DNA of 64,000 bases from Limibacterium fermenti (lineage in GTDB: Bacteria; Bacteroidota; Bacteroidia; Bacteroidales; Dysgonomonadaceae), in contig NZ_CP159486.1 in NCBI RefSeq assembly GCF_041902845.1, positions 2,418,001 to 2,482,000 of the forward strand, given 5' to 3'. Position numbers and translations under genes: made by a program. Shown here piece after piece: positions 17,031 through 26,750 of the stretch. The notes beneath the pieces are model-generated. The model was not told where the DNA came from. It ran no database searches and was given only the letters and a program-made list of their open reading frames with translations. The stretch's first letter is position 1. Each line of letters begins with the position of its first letter.

Positions 17031-19409
17031 TTATTTCATCCATTCTCCTAATAGTTGTCGACAAATATGTAACTTATGTTGTGCATCCGTAAGATCCCGC
17101 ATCTCTCGTCCATACATTTTAGCAACATCTTGAGTAAGAAGCCAATTTTTAATCTCCGAAATTTCATCCTCCAACTTCGTTAATTCTAAAATATTAATAT
17201 GATTTTGAACTTTATCCATATTCGACATCAAGCATTTAATTTTCCGGTTATATTCCTGAGCATTCGCTTGATCCGACAAAATATCATCGGTTCCAAAATC
17301 CGCACTCGCTAAAAGATTACGTTTAGGATCCGTCTTTTCAGTAAGGCTAAAATCATCAAACCATGCGGTGCCCTCCGGCTGATGAAATTCAATCAAAACC
17401 ATCGCTGTTTTTACGGCCTTTTTGGGAACAACTATAATTTCACCTTCTTCCCAGTCATGTGTTCCCGGAGAAAAGGCAAATGTGTGAATCTCCGGCCAAT
17501 TTCCATCCTGATAATCAAGATAAAGATGCATGGCATAATAATACCCTAAACGTTCGCCTAAATGATCCCTTCGGTTTGTTTCCGTAATCGATTTCAACTC
17601 TGATTTTTTCACGTTTACTGATTTACTAAATGCTTTGAGACTCAAAGGAACGGGTTGAGATTGGTTTAATGTAACAAACTGCGCTGCGCCCTGACGATTA
17701 TAGTAAGTCCACTGACCGTTATAAACCGAGTATATATTTCCATCCGTACGTAAACTGCCTCTTCCTGATTTTTTTGTTTTCAAATCAATGATATACCCTT
17801 GACAAAATGGTTCCCACGGTTTCAGAGGTTTATCAAAATCGGCTAAAGAGGCATTATTATTTTCTATTGGGGGCATTGTTATGGCCTTTTGCGAATATCC
17901 TATTCCAAATTTCTCATCCATTTGTCGTTGTAATAATTGCGACTCAAATATTTTAGAAATACGTGAAAAAATATTACTCGACACAGTCTTCTTATCTCCT
18001 AATTGAATTAAAGATGGACCCGACAACGTTTTGAAGCGGATTATATCGCCTTTTCTTTGGTGTTTTAAAGTAGTTTCCGAGAATTCGTCAAAAACAATCA
18101 TATTCGCTTTCACCCCCATACTATCAGCATTCCATTCAATAATTCCAGACTCATTTGAGTTAATGTACAAATAAATTCCTTTTTTAAGGTCGTTACCATA
18201 TCTATTAATACTGCCATCAAGGGAAAGGGTTCCCTCAAATAAATCATTCGGGTCTGATTCGACCACATTCGGCTCAATTACCCTTCCCGTGACATCAATA
18301 TGATTCTTTTGATTGTTAGTCCGTTCTGTTTCTCTTGTTTTCTTATTGAGAAGAATATGGGCATATGAATTATTTTGAGGTCCGGCTTCAAACATGGCTT
18401 TACTCAATGGCAATATTTTGCGCAGCATCCATCGTTGATGATCATAAATATCGGGACGGCAATGAAAGAACGAATAATGAGTAGCCGCAGCCCTATCCCG
18501 TCCATCGGTATAACCAAAATATACAATACCATTAAACTGTTTATGTTTCAGATATTTTTCTAATTCTCCCGACGATAAATGACGTGTAACGAACTCTCCA
18601 AGAATACCATTGAATCCTTTTGCCCGCATATCTTTCATTGTTCGTTGAGAAAATTGGAAACCCTCATTTCCAAAAAAATCAATATAATGATATAAATTTT
18701 CCAATCCACCATTCGTGGCAATGCCAAAACCTTTCGGATGTAAAGTCTTTTGAAGATATTCCAAAAAAAATCCAGGGACTTTACCGGCATTATCTAATGC
18801 TAAACCGCCATGTTTAAGACCTTTTTCTGTCAACGATTTCAATTGGCTGGATACAACTGTTTTTGCAAGAGGATTAGTCGACGACAAATCCATTTCTCCA
18901 TACACATCTCCATACGCTCCCTTCGGAGTATATTTTACCGTTGCATATTGTGAAAGCCCTGAAATACCATAACGTAATTGCGCAAATTTATCAAATGCCA
19001 ATTTTGCAGCTTGGTCTTTATCTTTCAGTTGGCTGAAATCAAATTTTCCGTTCGGATCTTTCAGCGAAATTTCCACCACAGAATTCCAATAATGGAATAC
19101 GGCTATATCGAGCATGGCCGCGCGCTGGGGATCTTCCCCTCCCCAAACAATATCAAGCCCGAGTTCAGTAATATCCGGAATATTGGCGGCCGGTTGCCCA
19201 AAGGCAACCCCTATACCACCTCGCCATCCGGCATATCTGTAATTTATAGGAAATTTATTTATTTTATTTGTTTTCGCAGGCTTTTCTATTTTTACATATT
19301 TCTTTGTTTTCTCCATATTATGATTTGCAACAGAGAATGCCGACGACATCATATACATGACCATGATTCCTAAGGTCATTTTTTTAAAAAAATTTCTTCT
19401 GCTATGCAT
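17031..19409 (-). CDS. Tat-signal barrel-like protein with C-terminal carbohydrate-binding-like domain
   Basis: The frame is open to 19568, but that would overlap the upstream gene. The start MHSRRNFFKKMTLGI at 19409 gives a Tat-type signal and an 8-bp gap to the GH109-like stop at 19418. The ~792-residue product has a barrel-like N-terminal half (ITELGLDIVWGGEDPQR, GLALDNAGKVPGFFLEYL, KQFNGIVYFGYTDGRDRA). The C-terminal region resembles a carbohydrate-binding beta-sandwich (YYAMHLYLDYQDGNWP, EGTAWFDDFSLTEK). The last ~80 residues are helical. I do not recognise a CAZy family. It sits between GH109-like and GH27 genes in operon A, so a role on the same glycan is inferred. Confidence 0.7.
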   Translation of the reverse strand: MHSRRNFFKKMTLGIMVMYMMSSAFSVANHNMEKTKKYVKIEKPAKTNKINKFPINYRYAGWRGGIGVAFGQPAANIPDITELGLDIVWGGEDPQRAAMLDIAVFHYWNSVVEISLKDPNGKFDFSQLKDKDQAAKLAFDKFAQLRYGISGLSQYATVKYTPKGAYGDVYGEMDLSSTNPLAKTVVSSQLKSLTEKGLKHGGLALDNAGKVPGFFLEYLQKTLHPKGFGIATNGGLENLYHYIDFFGNEGFQFSQRTMKDMRAKGFNGILGEFVTRHLSSGELEKYLKHKQFNGIVYFGYTDGRDRAAATHYSFFHCRPDIYDHQRWMLRKILPLSKAMFEAGPQNNSYAHILLNKKTRETERTNNQKNHIDVTGRVIEPNVVESDPNDLFEGTLSLDGSINRYGNDLKKGIYLYINSNESGIIEWNADSMGVKANMIVFDEFSETTLKHQRKGDIIRFKTLSGPSLIQLGDKKTVSSNIFSRISKIFESQLLQRQMDEKFGIGYSQKAITMPPIENNNASLADFDKPLKPWEPFCQGYIIDLKTKKSGRGSLRTDGNIYSVYNGQWTYYNRQGAAQFVTLNQSQPVPLSLKAFSKSVNVKKSELKSITETNRRDHLGERLGYYYAMHLYLDYQDGNWPEIHTFAFSPGTHDWEEGEIIVVPKKAVKTAMVLIEFHQPEGTAWFDDFSLTEKTDPKRNLLASADFGTDDILSDQANAQEYNRKIKCLMSNMDKVQNHINILELTKLEDEISEIKNWLLTQDVAKMYGREMRDLTDAQHKLHICRQLLGEWMK

Positions 19410-19417
19410 ACTGCATG

Positions 19418-20836
19418 TTATTTCCTTACCCTTGTGGTATTCCCTTCCGACAAAGAAATATCTACCGGCCGGTTGCTTTTCCACGCTCCGCGCGTAAAGT
19501 CCGGAATATCGATAGGCTTTGAACCATTGGCTATAGACCATTGACTTAAAGGAGTAACCACACTCCATGAAGCGGCATCATACACATCAATATCCATTGG
19601 AAGTCCGTTCCTCAAGCAGTCAATCAACCGCCAGGTCATTAAAAAATCCATGCCGCCATGACCTCCTACTTTTTTGGCCATCTCGCCTATCCGTTTTTCT
19701 ATTTCAGGCATGTACTGTACTTCCGCTTTTTTCATCTCCTCATCACTAAGCCATTTGTCTCCCAAAGAGATTCTACCGGGTGAAGGATATTTTAGAACAG
19801 ACCCTTTTGTCCCGGTTAGACCATGTATGCGGGAGTAGACTCTCGGAGTCGTCGTATCATGCTGAAGCATGATGGCCTTTCCTTTTTCCGTCCTGATAAT
19901 AGAGGTATTCATATTTCCCCTATAGGAACGAGTGTCATACTTTTTATAAAACGGATCGCTTTGGGCAAGCTCCGCGACTTTCTTGCCCAGAATGAAATCA
20001 TCGGAAGACATGGATACCATGTGATTCAATTTATCCCCTCTATTAATGTCCATCACTTGACAAACAGGGCCTAACCCATGCGTTGGATAGACATTTCCGT
20101 TATGATGCTGACTTTCTTCCAGACGCCACATGTTTAAGTCCCTGGTTTTTTCATAAAGCGTCTGATGATGAAGATAGCCGGCATCTGCATGAAACACTTC
20201 TCCGAAAAACCCTTGTCGAGCCATATTCAATGTCAACAACTCAAAGAAGTCGTAACAACAATTCTCCATCATATAACAATGTTTCTTTGTGCGTTCCGAA
20301 GTTTCTACGACTTCCCAGGCTTCATCTACGGTTGATATGCCGGGAACCTCTACGGCAACGTGCTTACCACACTTCATGGCATAAATCGATATCTGTGCGT
20401 GAAGAGGTCCGCGCGGAACAGCAATGCTGATCAAATCGATATCGGGATTTTCACACATTCCTTTCCATGCTTCCTCGCTCCCCGTATAAACCTGAGCTTT
20501 CGGCAATTTCCTTTTTACAAGCAATTGTTGAACTTCATCGATACGGAATTGCACAATATCGCAAATCGCTTTTATCTGCGCGCCTTCCAAAAAAGTCATT
20601 TGGTTAAGATTGGAATATCCGCGATTGCCGATTCCTATAAATCCTACTCTGACGGTTTCCAACTTAGGAGCACGATATCCGCACATATTAAAAGATTGCT
20701 TTTCTCCCATTTTCCTGCGAGGAGCTTTTCCGGTTGAAGTAAAAACAGATTCTTCAGCATATATATTCGAGCCCAAACTCAATCCGACACCACCGATCGT
20801 TACTTTTTTAAGAAAATTTCTTCTACTTTCTTCCAT
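19418..20836 (-). CDS. GH109-like NAD-dependent glycosidase (Gfo/Idh/MocA fold), Tat-exported
   Basis: GH109 enzymes use a tightly bound NAD to oxidise the sugar at C3 transiently, eliminate the aglycone and reduce again; the type member acts on alpha-N-acetylgalactosaminides. The 472-residue protein has a Tat signal (SRRNFLKK). It then shows a Rossmann fold (VGFIGIGNRGYSN, residues ~64-76), AICDI, the GKHVAVEVP segment and the family-typical YPTHGLGP and GGHGGMDFLM strings in the oxidoreductase C-terminal domain. Tat export suits a protein that must fold around NAD in the cytoplasm. It is paired with a paralogue 13 bp upstream. Simple Gfo/Idh oxidoreductase activity remains an alternative. 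Confidence 0.85.
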   Translation of the reverse strand: MEESRRNFLKKVTIGGVGLSLGSNIYAEESVFTSTGKAPRRKMGEKQSFNMCGYRAPKLETVRVGFIGIGNRGYSNLNQMTFLEGAQIKAICDIVQFRIDEVQQLLVKRKLPKAQVYTGSEEAWKGMCENPDIDLISIAVPRGPLHAQISIYAMKCGKHVAVEVPGISTVDEAWEVVETSERTKKHCYMMENCCYDFFELLTLNMARQGFFGEVFHADAGYLHHQTLYEKTRDLNMWRLEESQHHNGNVYPTHGLGPVCQVMDINRGDKLNHMVSMSSDDFILGKKVAELAQSDPFYKKYDTRSYRGNMNTSIIRTEKGKAIMLQHDTTTPRVYSRIHGLTGTKGSVLKYPSPGRISLGDKWLSDEEMKKAEVQYMPEIEKRIGEMAKKVGGHGGMDFLMTWRLIDCLRNGLPMDIDVYDAASWSVVTPLSQWSIANGSKPIDIPDFTRGAWKSNRPVDISLSEGNTTRVRK

Positions 20837-20849
20837 ATTACAAGGTAAT

Positions 20850-22256
20850 TTAAAACAATACTTTCTCCATATCTATAATAGGCCACGGTTTAGCTTTTTG
20901 CCACTCGCCCCTCGTAAAATCGGGGACATCTACCGAATTGCTTCTATTAAGTACCGATTTTTCACTTAAATCGACAATACTCGACCAAGTAGCTGCATCA
21001 TACACATCCTGATCCAAGGGCAACCCGTTTCTTAAACAATAAATCAGTCTCCAATCCATGATATAGTCCATTCCTCCATGTCCTCCCACTTTTTTAGCCT
21101 GTTCACCGATATACTTCGACAAAGGATGTTCATATTTTTTCGTGATCGCTTTGAATTCATCCTCACTTAAAAATTCATGGGCTTTAGGATCCAATGCAAT
21201 CCTTTGTTCCGGATACTTAACGGCATATCCCTTTGTTCCAAATAGCTTATGAAGGCGATCATAAGGACAGGGACTCATTACATTATGTTCGATTAAGATC
21301 GTTCGTCCGTTAACCGTTCGAACAATCGTACAATTCATATCGCCCAATTTATAATTTGCTTTTGCTTCCGGAGAATCTTTGCCATATTTATTCTCTGCAT
21401 ATAATGTCAATCCGTATTCATTGGAAGACATGGAAGTAAGATAATCGAACCGATCCCCTCTATTGATATTCATCGTATGAGCAATTGGGCCTAATCCGTG
21501 TGTCGGATATGGATTTCCGGTGTGACGGGTATAATGATCGACCCTCCATGTATTGTGGTAATTATCGCTTCGATCCAATTGATTCCTCAGATCATGAATA
21601 TACGCGCATTCTCCATGGAAGATATCCCCGAATACTCCTTGACGAACCATATTTAAGGTGGTCAACTCGAAGAAATCATAACAACAGTTCTCCAACATCA
21701 TACAATGACGTTGCGTTTCTTCGGCTGTATCTACTAAAGCCCAGCAATCCTCAACAGTCATGGCCGCCGGAACCTCGATGGCGACATGTTTGCCATGCTT
21801 CATAGCGTACACAGCGATAGGAACATGTAAATCCCAAGGCGTTGCATTGTAAATTAAATCAATGTCATCCCGTTCACAAATTTTCTTCCAATCATCCTCC
21901 TTTGAATAAGCAACCGCTTCGGGACGACCGGCATCTTTTAGATTCTTTTGAGCTGCAGCGAGTCTGGCAGGAACCAAATCGTCCAACGCCACAATTTCAG
22001 CGCCTTCAATTCTTGCTAAACGATAAACAGCGCTATTGCCTCTTCCCAAACCGATAACGGCTATTCGAACAACCGGAAGCGGTTCGCATTTTAATCCCAT
22101 TACGGACTTTCCTTTCCTTTTGGGAATAGGTTGCTTTTTCTGAGCTACTTCGTATATTCTGTTGCTTCCATAACTTGGCAATCCGAAAGTTCCGAGAGCA
22201 AGCCCTCCCAATAGAGTTTCCTTTATAAAATCTCGGCGATTATTCATATTATTCAA
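20850..22256 (-). CDS. GH109-like NAD-dependent glycosidase, paralogue
   Basis: The 468-residue protein has a Tat signal (NRRDFIKETLLGG), an NAD-binding GLGRGNSAVYRLA segment (residues ~69-81), GKHVAIEVP, a Tyr/His region TGNPYPTHGLGPIAHTMNI, and the GGHGGMDYIMDWR string near the C-terminus. It is clearly paralogous to the gene just downstream, and both keep the key strings, so the pair may differ in linkage or aglycone preference. It lies 11 bp after the GH36-like gene of operon A. Family assignment is confident. The alpha-GalNAc specificity is carried over from the family type member and is not shown here. Confidence 0.85.
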   Translation of the reverse strand: MNNMNNRRDFIKETLLGGLALGTFGLPSYGSNRIYEVAQKKQPIPKRKGKSVMGLKCEPLPVVRIAVIGLGRGNSAVYRLARIEGAEIVALDDLVPARLAAAQKNLKDAGRPEAVAYSKEDDWKKICERDDIDLIYNATPWDLHVPIAVYAMKHGKHVAIEVPAAMTVEDCWALVDTAEETQRHCMMLENCCYDFFELTTLNMVRQGVFGDIFHGECAYIHDLRNQLDRSDNYHNTWRVDHYTRHTGNPYPTHGLGPIAHTMNINRGDRFDYLTSMSSNEYGLTLYAENKYGKDSPEAKANYKLGDMNCTIVRTVNGRTILIEHNVMSPCPYDRLHKLFGTKGYAVKYPEQRIALDPKAHEFLSEDEFKAITKKYEHPLSKYIGEQAKKVGGHGGMDYIMDWRLIYCLRNGLPLDQDVYDAATWSSIVDLSEKSVLNRSNSVDVPDFTRGEWQKAKPWPIIDMEKVLF

Positions 22257-22267
22257 TTTGTTTAAAA

Positions 22268-24319
22268 TTAATTTAGTACATATTTATACAAAACAAAGGT
22301 GTTCGTTTCCGGAAGTTGAACGGAAATAGTCCCGTTTTCCGAAACCTGTTGCTTAAACTTTACTCCGTCTCCTGCAACAGGAGTGAATTCTATCATTAAG
22401 CCTTTTGGTAACCATGTTTCGATATTCTCCGTATCATTGGATGCTTGTTCCCTGAAAATAAGCAAATAGCCCTCTCCTCCATTTATGGATTGAAAACCGG
22501 TCCATGATTTTCCCGAAGGTTCCTCTCCTATCGGTAAAATAACGCCCTTGTGAAAATCATGTTGAACGCTTCGGTATTTTTTGATCAGCTTCTGAGTAGC
22601 TAAAGCTTCTGAAGGCAGGTCCGCTACATCCATCCATGCCAACGGTTGAGCGGCCATCGTAGTAGCAAATAGATAATCAAAAGAATCATTGGCTGGAGCA
22701 AAAGAATCATTTTCGGAATATTTATCCTGATTCTTCCATTTATTGGGAAATTCTATCAATAATTTCTCAGCAGGAATGTATTTTGACAGCATCCACAGAT
22801 TTCTCAATGTTTTATACGGATAATAATTTCCCCATTCGGTGTACCTATTCTCCAAAAATAAATTTCCGTATTCCGTAAACACAAAATAGCCTCCTCTGAC
22901 ACCGGCCGTAATATCCAGATTAAAGAACATGTTCTCATCGGTTTCCCTCATAACCTTTTCATACATTTTGCGGGTTCTTGTTTCAGCCAATTTATTAGGC
23001 ATCTTTTGCCCATCAATTTTGACCATCTTTATTCCATATTCTTTGTACATTTTAATCAAGGCATCCGCATCCTTTTCCCAGTCTTCATTATCATTGGAAA
23101 GCGAAGGATTTAAATAAAGAGCTACTTCCACTCCCGATTCTTTTCCTTTTTTCACAATCGGATCCAAACCATTAGGAAACAACTTTTTATTAGGGGTCCA
23201 AAAGTCTGGATTTTTTTGATATATATTTTGGTACGCACCTCCATCACTACCCACCTGCCATCCATAATCAAGTTGAAAATGGGTAATTCCCATCTGAGCA
23301 CAAACATCTATCTGTTTTTTGCAAAAATCTTCCGTTAATCTGGTTAAGCTACCTCTATCTCCCCACGTATTCATTACAATCATTTCATCCCGATCAGGAA
23401 GTTGTTTGCGAATATTCTTCTGATATTCGCGTAAAGCGGTTAAACGCTGAAGTTCTCCCCCGCTATAAGTTCCCACCACAAAACCATAAGCCTTCGTCCA
23501 TTCATCCTCATCGAGATCAGCGGCAGTCAATCCTAACCCGATTATTTTAACTTGACCGAAATTCGTTATAAAGTCAGCTCCCGGATAAGAAAGTTGAGTG
23601 GCAGAACAGGCAGCTTCTTTCAAAAAAAACAAACCTTTATCCAACTCTCTATTTTCAAAAAACAGGAGATTGCCTCTGTGGACGTTTTCATGGTACGAAT
23701 GAGTGTTATACGATTTCACCAACGTGTTATTATAATCGGACATATCGAGAAATTCCACCGCATCTATCCCCCAATGCTTGCCGCCTAAGACAACCTGATC
23801 CATCACAGGTATCTCGTTATATTGGGAAAGGATCTTTCTGGATTCAATATATCCCACTTCCGCAAGCTCTTTTTGTTTAACAACCCATGTCCCTTTCGCT
23901 TTTCCTTTCAGATAAAGATCGCAAGCGATAGCTGGAGAATTTATATATATACGGTATATTTTTTTGATTTGTAACTGATCGAGCGTGTATTCAATTATCA
24001 CTTCCAGATGCTTCGGCATTATCTTAGATTCAACTTCTTTCGATTGCCATTTACCGCCGGAAGCCGTCTGATTTTGTTGTGGAATAAAAAAATCAGGATT
24101 TTGTTTTTCATTGATCCAAAATTGCCGGCTCTTTTTATCTTCTATTGAAATCGTGATCAAATTTCCATTATTCCAGAGAAATTTTCTTTCTATCAAATCA
24201 TTCCCGATATATAACGTGTCCGATTTCAAGAAAGTATAATATGGATTTGCTTCATTGCAAAATAGGGGCGTCTTAGTTATTAATAAGACAAACAAAATAG
24301 TATAAATATTTTTTTTCAT
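22268..24319 (-). CDS. GH36-like (clan GH-D) alpha-galactosidase homologue
   Basis: The 683-residue exported protein (signal peptide ending near PLFCNEA) has an N-terminal beta-supersandwich followed by a barrel of the clan GH-D type. Diagnostic pieces are MNTWGDRGSLTRL, ITHFQLDYGWQVGSDGG and the nucleophile candidate Asp in MVKIDGQ (about residue 433). The acid/base region is ENRYTEWGNYYPYKTLRNLW (about 493), and a C-terminal beta domain follows. It is too divergent for me to place it firmly inside GH36, but retention of the KxDG and RYTxWGNYYP motifs suggests activity on alpha-galactosides. A paralogue opens operon C at 60186-62276. It follows the lipoprotein gene by 70 bp. Confidence 0.78.
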   Translation of the reverse strand: MKKNIYTILFVLLITKTPLFCNEANPYYTFLKSDTLYIGNDLIERKFLWNNGNLITISIEDKKSRQFWINEKQNPDFFIPQQNQTASGGKWQSKEVESKIMPKHLEVIIEYTLDQLQIKKIYRIYINSPAIACDLYLKGKAKGTWVVKQKELAEVGYIESRKILSQYNEIPVMDQVVLGGKHWGIDAVEFLDMSDYNNTLVKSYNTHSYHENVHRGNLLFFENRELDKGLFFLKEAACSATQLSYPGADFITNFGQVKIIGLGLTAADLDEDEWTKAYGFVVGTYSGGELQRLTALREYQKNIRKQLPDRDEMIVMNTWGDRGSLTRLTEDFCKKQIDVCAQMGITHFQLDYGWQVGSDGGAYQNIYQKNPDFWTPNKKLFPNGLDPIVKKGKESGVEVALYLNPSLSNDNEDWEKDADALIKMYKEYGIKMVKIDGQKMPNKLAETRTRKMYEKVMRETDENMFFNLDITAGVRGGYFVFTEYGNLFLENRYTEWGNYYPYKTLRNLWMLSKYIPAEKLLIEFPNKWKNQDKYSENDSFAPANDSFDYLFATTMAAQPLAWMDVADLPSEALATQKLIKKYRSVQHDFHKGVILPIGEEPSGKSWTGFQSINGGEGYLLIFREQASNDTENIETWLPKGLMIEFTPVAGDGVKFKQQVSENGTISVQLPETNTFVLYKYVLN

Positions 24320-24389
24320 TTTATTGAACGACAGTTGATGATTTTATTGAACAAACTCACAACTCCATACCATACAATCTTTGTCTAAA

Positions 24390-25799
24390 TTATTGAAATG
24401 GGGAAATAAAAACTTCCAAAGGAGCTAACTCTTTTTTCTGAATAGTGGGAATAATAAGTTGCAACTCATCCGTTTTACTTGTATTCGTTGCGATTATATA
24501 CTTTTGACCTTTCTCGTCTTGCTTAATCAAGATATGCAAATTATTATCAATCTTCTTATCAACTGTTTTCAACTCTATAACAGATAAATTTTTATTCAAT
24601 TCTTTCAACATCGGCAATAAAGTATCAAAAACTTCCGGTTTTTTACTCCAATCATTCCAAAATAAAATACCCGTAGCTCCATGAATAACAGCCGTATAAA
24701 TTTGACATTTAACCAACTCAACATACATTTCAGGAGATACGCCTGCTGGCCTTGCATACCCATTGCCATCAAAATAAATCCATATAGGAGTATCTGCACC
24801 TAATCCGGCACGAAGGGCATCTACTGTTATTCCCGATAAAACAGGATAATTCGAAAAATCCCAAAAAGCATTTATGCCGAATACATCTCCACATCCTTTA
24901 TAGTCCTGTGCTATCAATTTAGCATTTTCATACCAATTGGATTTTAACGTTTCAAACCCATAATCCGCATAATCATACTTCCCATTATCGAATTGATAAA
25001 CAGGCATATCATTATATGATTTAAAAAATCCCAATAAAGGAATTTCACATTTACGAGCACTTTCGCTTAGCAATTCATAAGGAGGCTCTTCCGGTAGAGC
25101 ATCATGATTACGAAGATAGGATTGTTCGAAAAAATAAGTAGTGCCTCTACAATGCCCTAACAAATCCACGAAAATAAGCGCATCTTTATCATTTTCTTTT
25201 ACCTTCTGATTGAATTTCGCTCCCACTGAAGGGGGAATAGCCCATCGACTTACCCCGCCTAAAGCAATCTCATCAATATGGGAAAACAGGTATCGCTCAT
25301 TCGGAAGATTTTGCAACACTTTTTTTATTTCGGTATCAAGATATTGATCAAAATCAGCCGTGTTGACAACCTTTTTTAAATACTGGACACGGTAATAGTC
25401 CTTATCTTTACCCTTAGGCAATTCGGGAATGCTATCCAAATAATGATGTAAAATAGGAGAAAAAGGATTGATAATATGTATTTTATCAGTCATGTAGTCT
25501 TTCTGGAAACCAGGAGTCATAAAGACCATATTAAAAGGATCGGTTTTCTTTTTAAAAAGCGAGGCATTATTTTCATAACTCTTTTCATCTGTTTCTACAG
25601 AATCGGTAAAAGCGTAACCCGGTACATGCCATGTCCCGATCGCAAAGAATTTTTCATATTCGTTTTTATCAAATTCTTTCTTTAAAACCCAACCATCATC
25701 ACTAAATTTCCACTGTAAATGACTAGAAGGCAACTTTCGAGATTGAGAACAATTGACTAATAATAAAGATACTAAAACAACAAAAAAAACTTTTCTCAT
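24390..25799 (-). CDS. Uncharacterised barrel-like lipoprotein
   Basis: The 469-residue lipoprotein (lipobox LLLVNC, Cys about 17) looks like a TIM-barrel hydrolase without a family I can name. Suggestive segments are RYLFSHIDEIALGGVSRWAI (acidic pair after a strand), ALIFVDLLGHCRGTTYF, DVFGINAFWDFSNYP and HGATGILFWNDWSKKPEVFD. A beta-rich C-terminal segment (LHILIKQDEKGQKYIIATN) could pack on the barrel as in clan GH-A enzymes. It sits 27 bp after the GH16 gene in operon A. Surface location and context suggest an endo- or exo-acting glycan hydrolase; this is inference. Confidence 0.7.
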   Translation of the reverse strand: MRKVFFVVLVSLLLVNCSQSRKLPSSHLQWKFSDDGWVLKKEFDKNEYEKFFAIGTWHVPGYAFTDSVETDEKSYENNASLFKKKTDPFNMVFMTPGFQKDYMTDKIHIINPFSPILHHYLDSIPELPKGKDKDYYRVQYLKKVVNTADFDQYLDTEIKKVLQNLPNERYLFSHIDEIALGGVSRWAIPPSVGAKFNQKVKENDKDALIFVDLLGHCRGTTYFFEQSYLRNHDALPEEPPYELLSESARKCEIPLLGFFKSYNDMPVYQFDNGKYDYADYGFETLKSNWYENAKLIAQDYKGCGDVFGINAFWDFSNYPVLSGITVDALRAGLGADTPIWIYFDGNGYARPAGVSPEMYVELVKCQIYTAVIHGATGILFWNDWSKKPEVFDTLLPMLKELNKNLSVIELKTVDKKIDNNLHILIKQDEKGQKYIIATNTSKTDELQLIIPTIQKKELAPLEVFISPFQ

Positions 25800-25826
25800 A
25801 ACATATACTTTTTTTTATAGAAGGTA

Positions 25827-26623
25827 TTATTTTTTATAGACCCTTACATAATCAACAATGAAAGTATCCGGCGCACATGCCTTTTTTAAATTTTCTAAGG
25901 TCGCAGGAATCTCCATACTCAAAATCATGTATTCATCTGTATGAGACAAACCATCGGTACGTTCATGGAACTTTAATCCATCCATATAAATAATATACTT
26001 TTCAGGTGTCCATTCCAAGCCAAATGTATGAAATCCGTCAGATAATCCCTCAAGAGTACTTAATAATCTACCGGAAGATTTTTGATTGGGACCATACGCC
26101 CAATGTAAAGCATGCGTCATTGTATCCCCATACTCTTTCATATATTCAAATATGTCAATTTCAGCACCGAATTTTCCAGGATCTTCTCCTTTTGATATCT
26201 GAGGAGATTGCAACCAAAAAGCGGCCCATGGACCTTGACTTTTCTGCATTCTCGCCCGACATTCAAAATATCCATAAGTCGTTTGATAAGTATCTTGCGT
26301 ACCAACAGCACCTGCCATAATACTATCTTTTTTGATATCGTACATTAATAATAAATCTCCATCACTCACTTTCACCATAGAAGGGTCATTATAACCAATA
26401 CGACGAGGACCTGTGCCACGATGTATCCATTTTGTCGTATCTAAAGTAATACCATCAAAATTATCCTCCCAAACTAACTTGTAGCTATTTTTCTCAGGAG
26501 AAAAGACCTCTTGTGATAAAGCTGAATTTTGAGGCGAAGGGGTATTCTTATTTAATTTATTTACGCATCCACTAGCCAAAACAAAAAAATGGACAGTCCT
26601 AAAACACTTTTTTTTATTTCCAT
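25827..26623 (-). pseudogene. GH16 endo-glycosidase lipoprotein with frameshift in the signal peptide
   Basis: The main frame (stop at 25827) is a good GH16 domain. It shows YKLVWEDNFDG, FECRARMQKSQGPWAAFWLQ, the catalytic motif GAEIDIFEYM with Glu, Asp and Glu in the ExDxxE arrangement, and a C-terminal VDYVRVYKK. GH16 enzymes are endo-acting on beta-glucans or beta-galactans, including mucin O-glycans in gut Bacteroidales. The frame has no ATG and starts only at a TTG inside VLASGC, which is a perfect lipobox. An ATG at 26623 opens a signal peptide (MEIKKSVLGLSIF) in another frame. One more T in the T7 run (complement of 26583-26589) would join it as ...LSIFFVLASGC. The gene is thus off by one base: mutation, phase switch or sequencing error. 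Confidence 0.75.
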
Positions 26624-26678
26624 CCTAAACTATTTTTCATCATTACAGAATATATTCATCCACTCATTCGTATACTTG

Positions 26679-26729
26679 AAAAAAACAAATAACCGTCCGC
26701 CCACTTTTGAAAGTTGCGGACAGTTATTT
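26679..26729 (-). terminator. Intrinsic terminator/attenuator between surface-protein genes and enzymes
   Basis: A 14-bp stem (26716-26729 with 26687-26700) is fully paired on the minus-strand RNA with one G-U wobble, while the plus strand would have a C-A mismatch, so the orientation is minus. A run of seven U follows (complement of 26679-26685). It lies 22 bp after the DUF4998 lipoprotein stop and before GH16. No new promoter is visible after it, so downstream genes probably depend on read-through. Confidence 0.8.
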
Positions 26730-26750
26730 GAATAATTAAAATGTAATCGA

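Noticed and set aside
17031..19568. Long N-terminal form of the 17031 gene starting at 19568
   Set aside because: It would overlap the GH109-like gene by 150 bp; the Tat-type start at 19409 leaves an 8-bp gap like the other genes of the operon.
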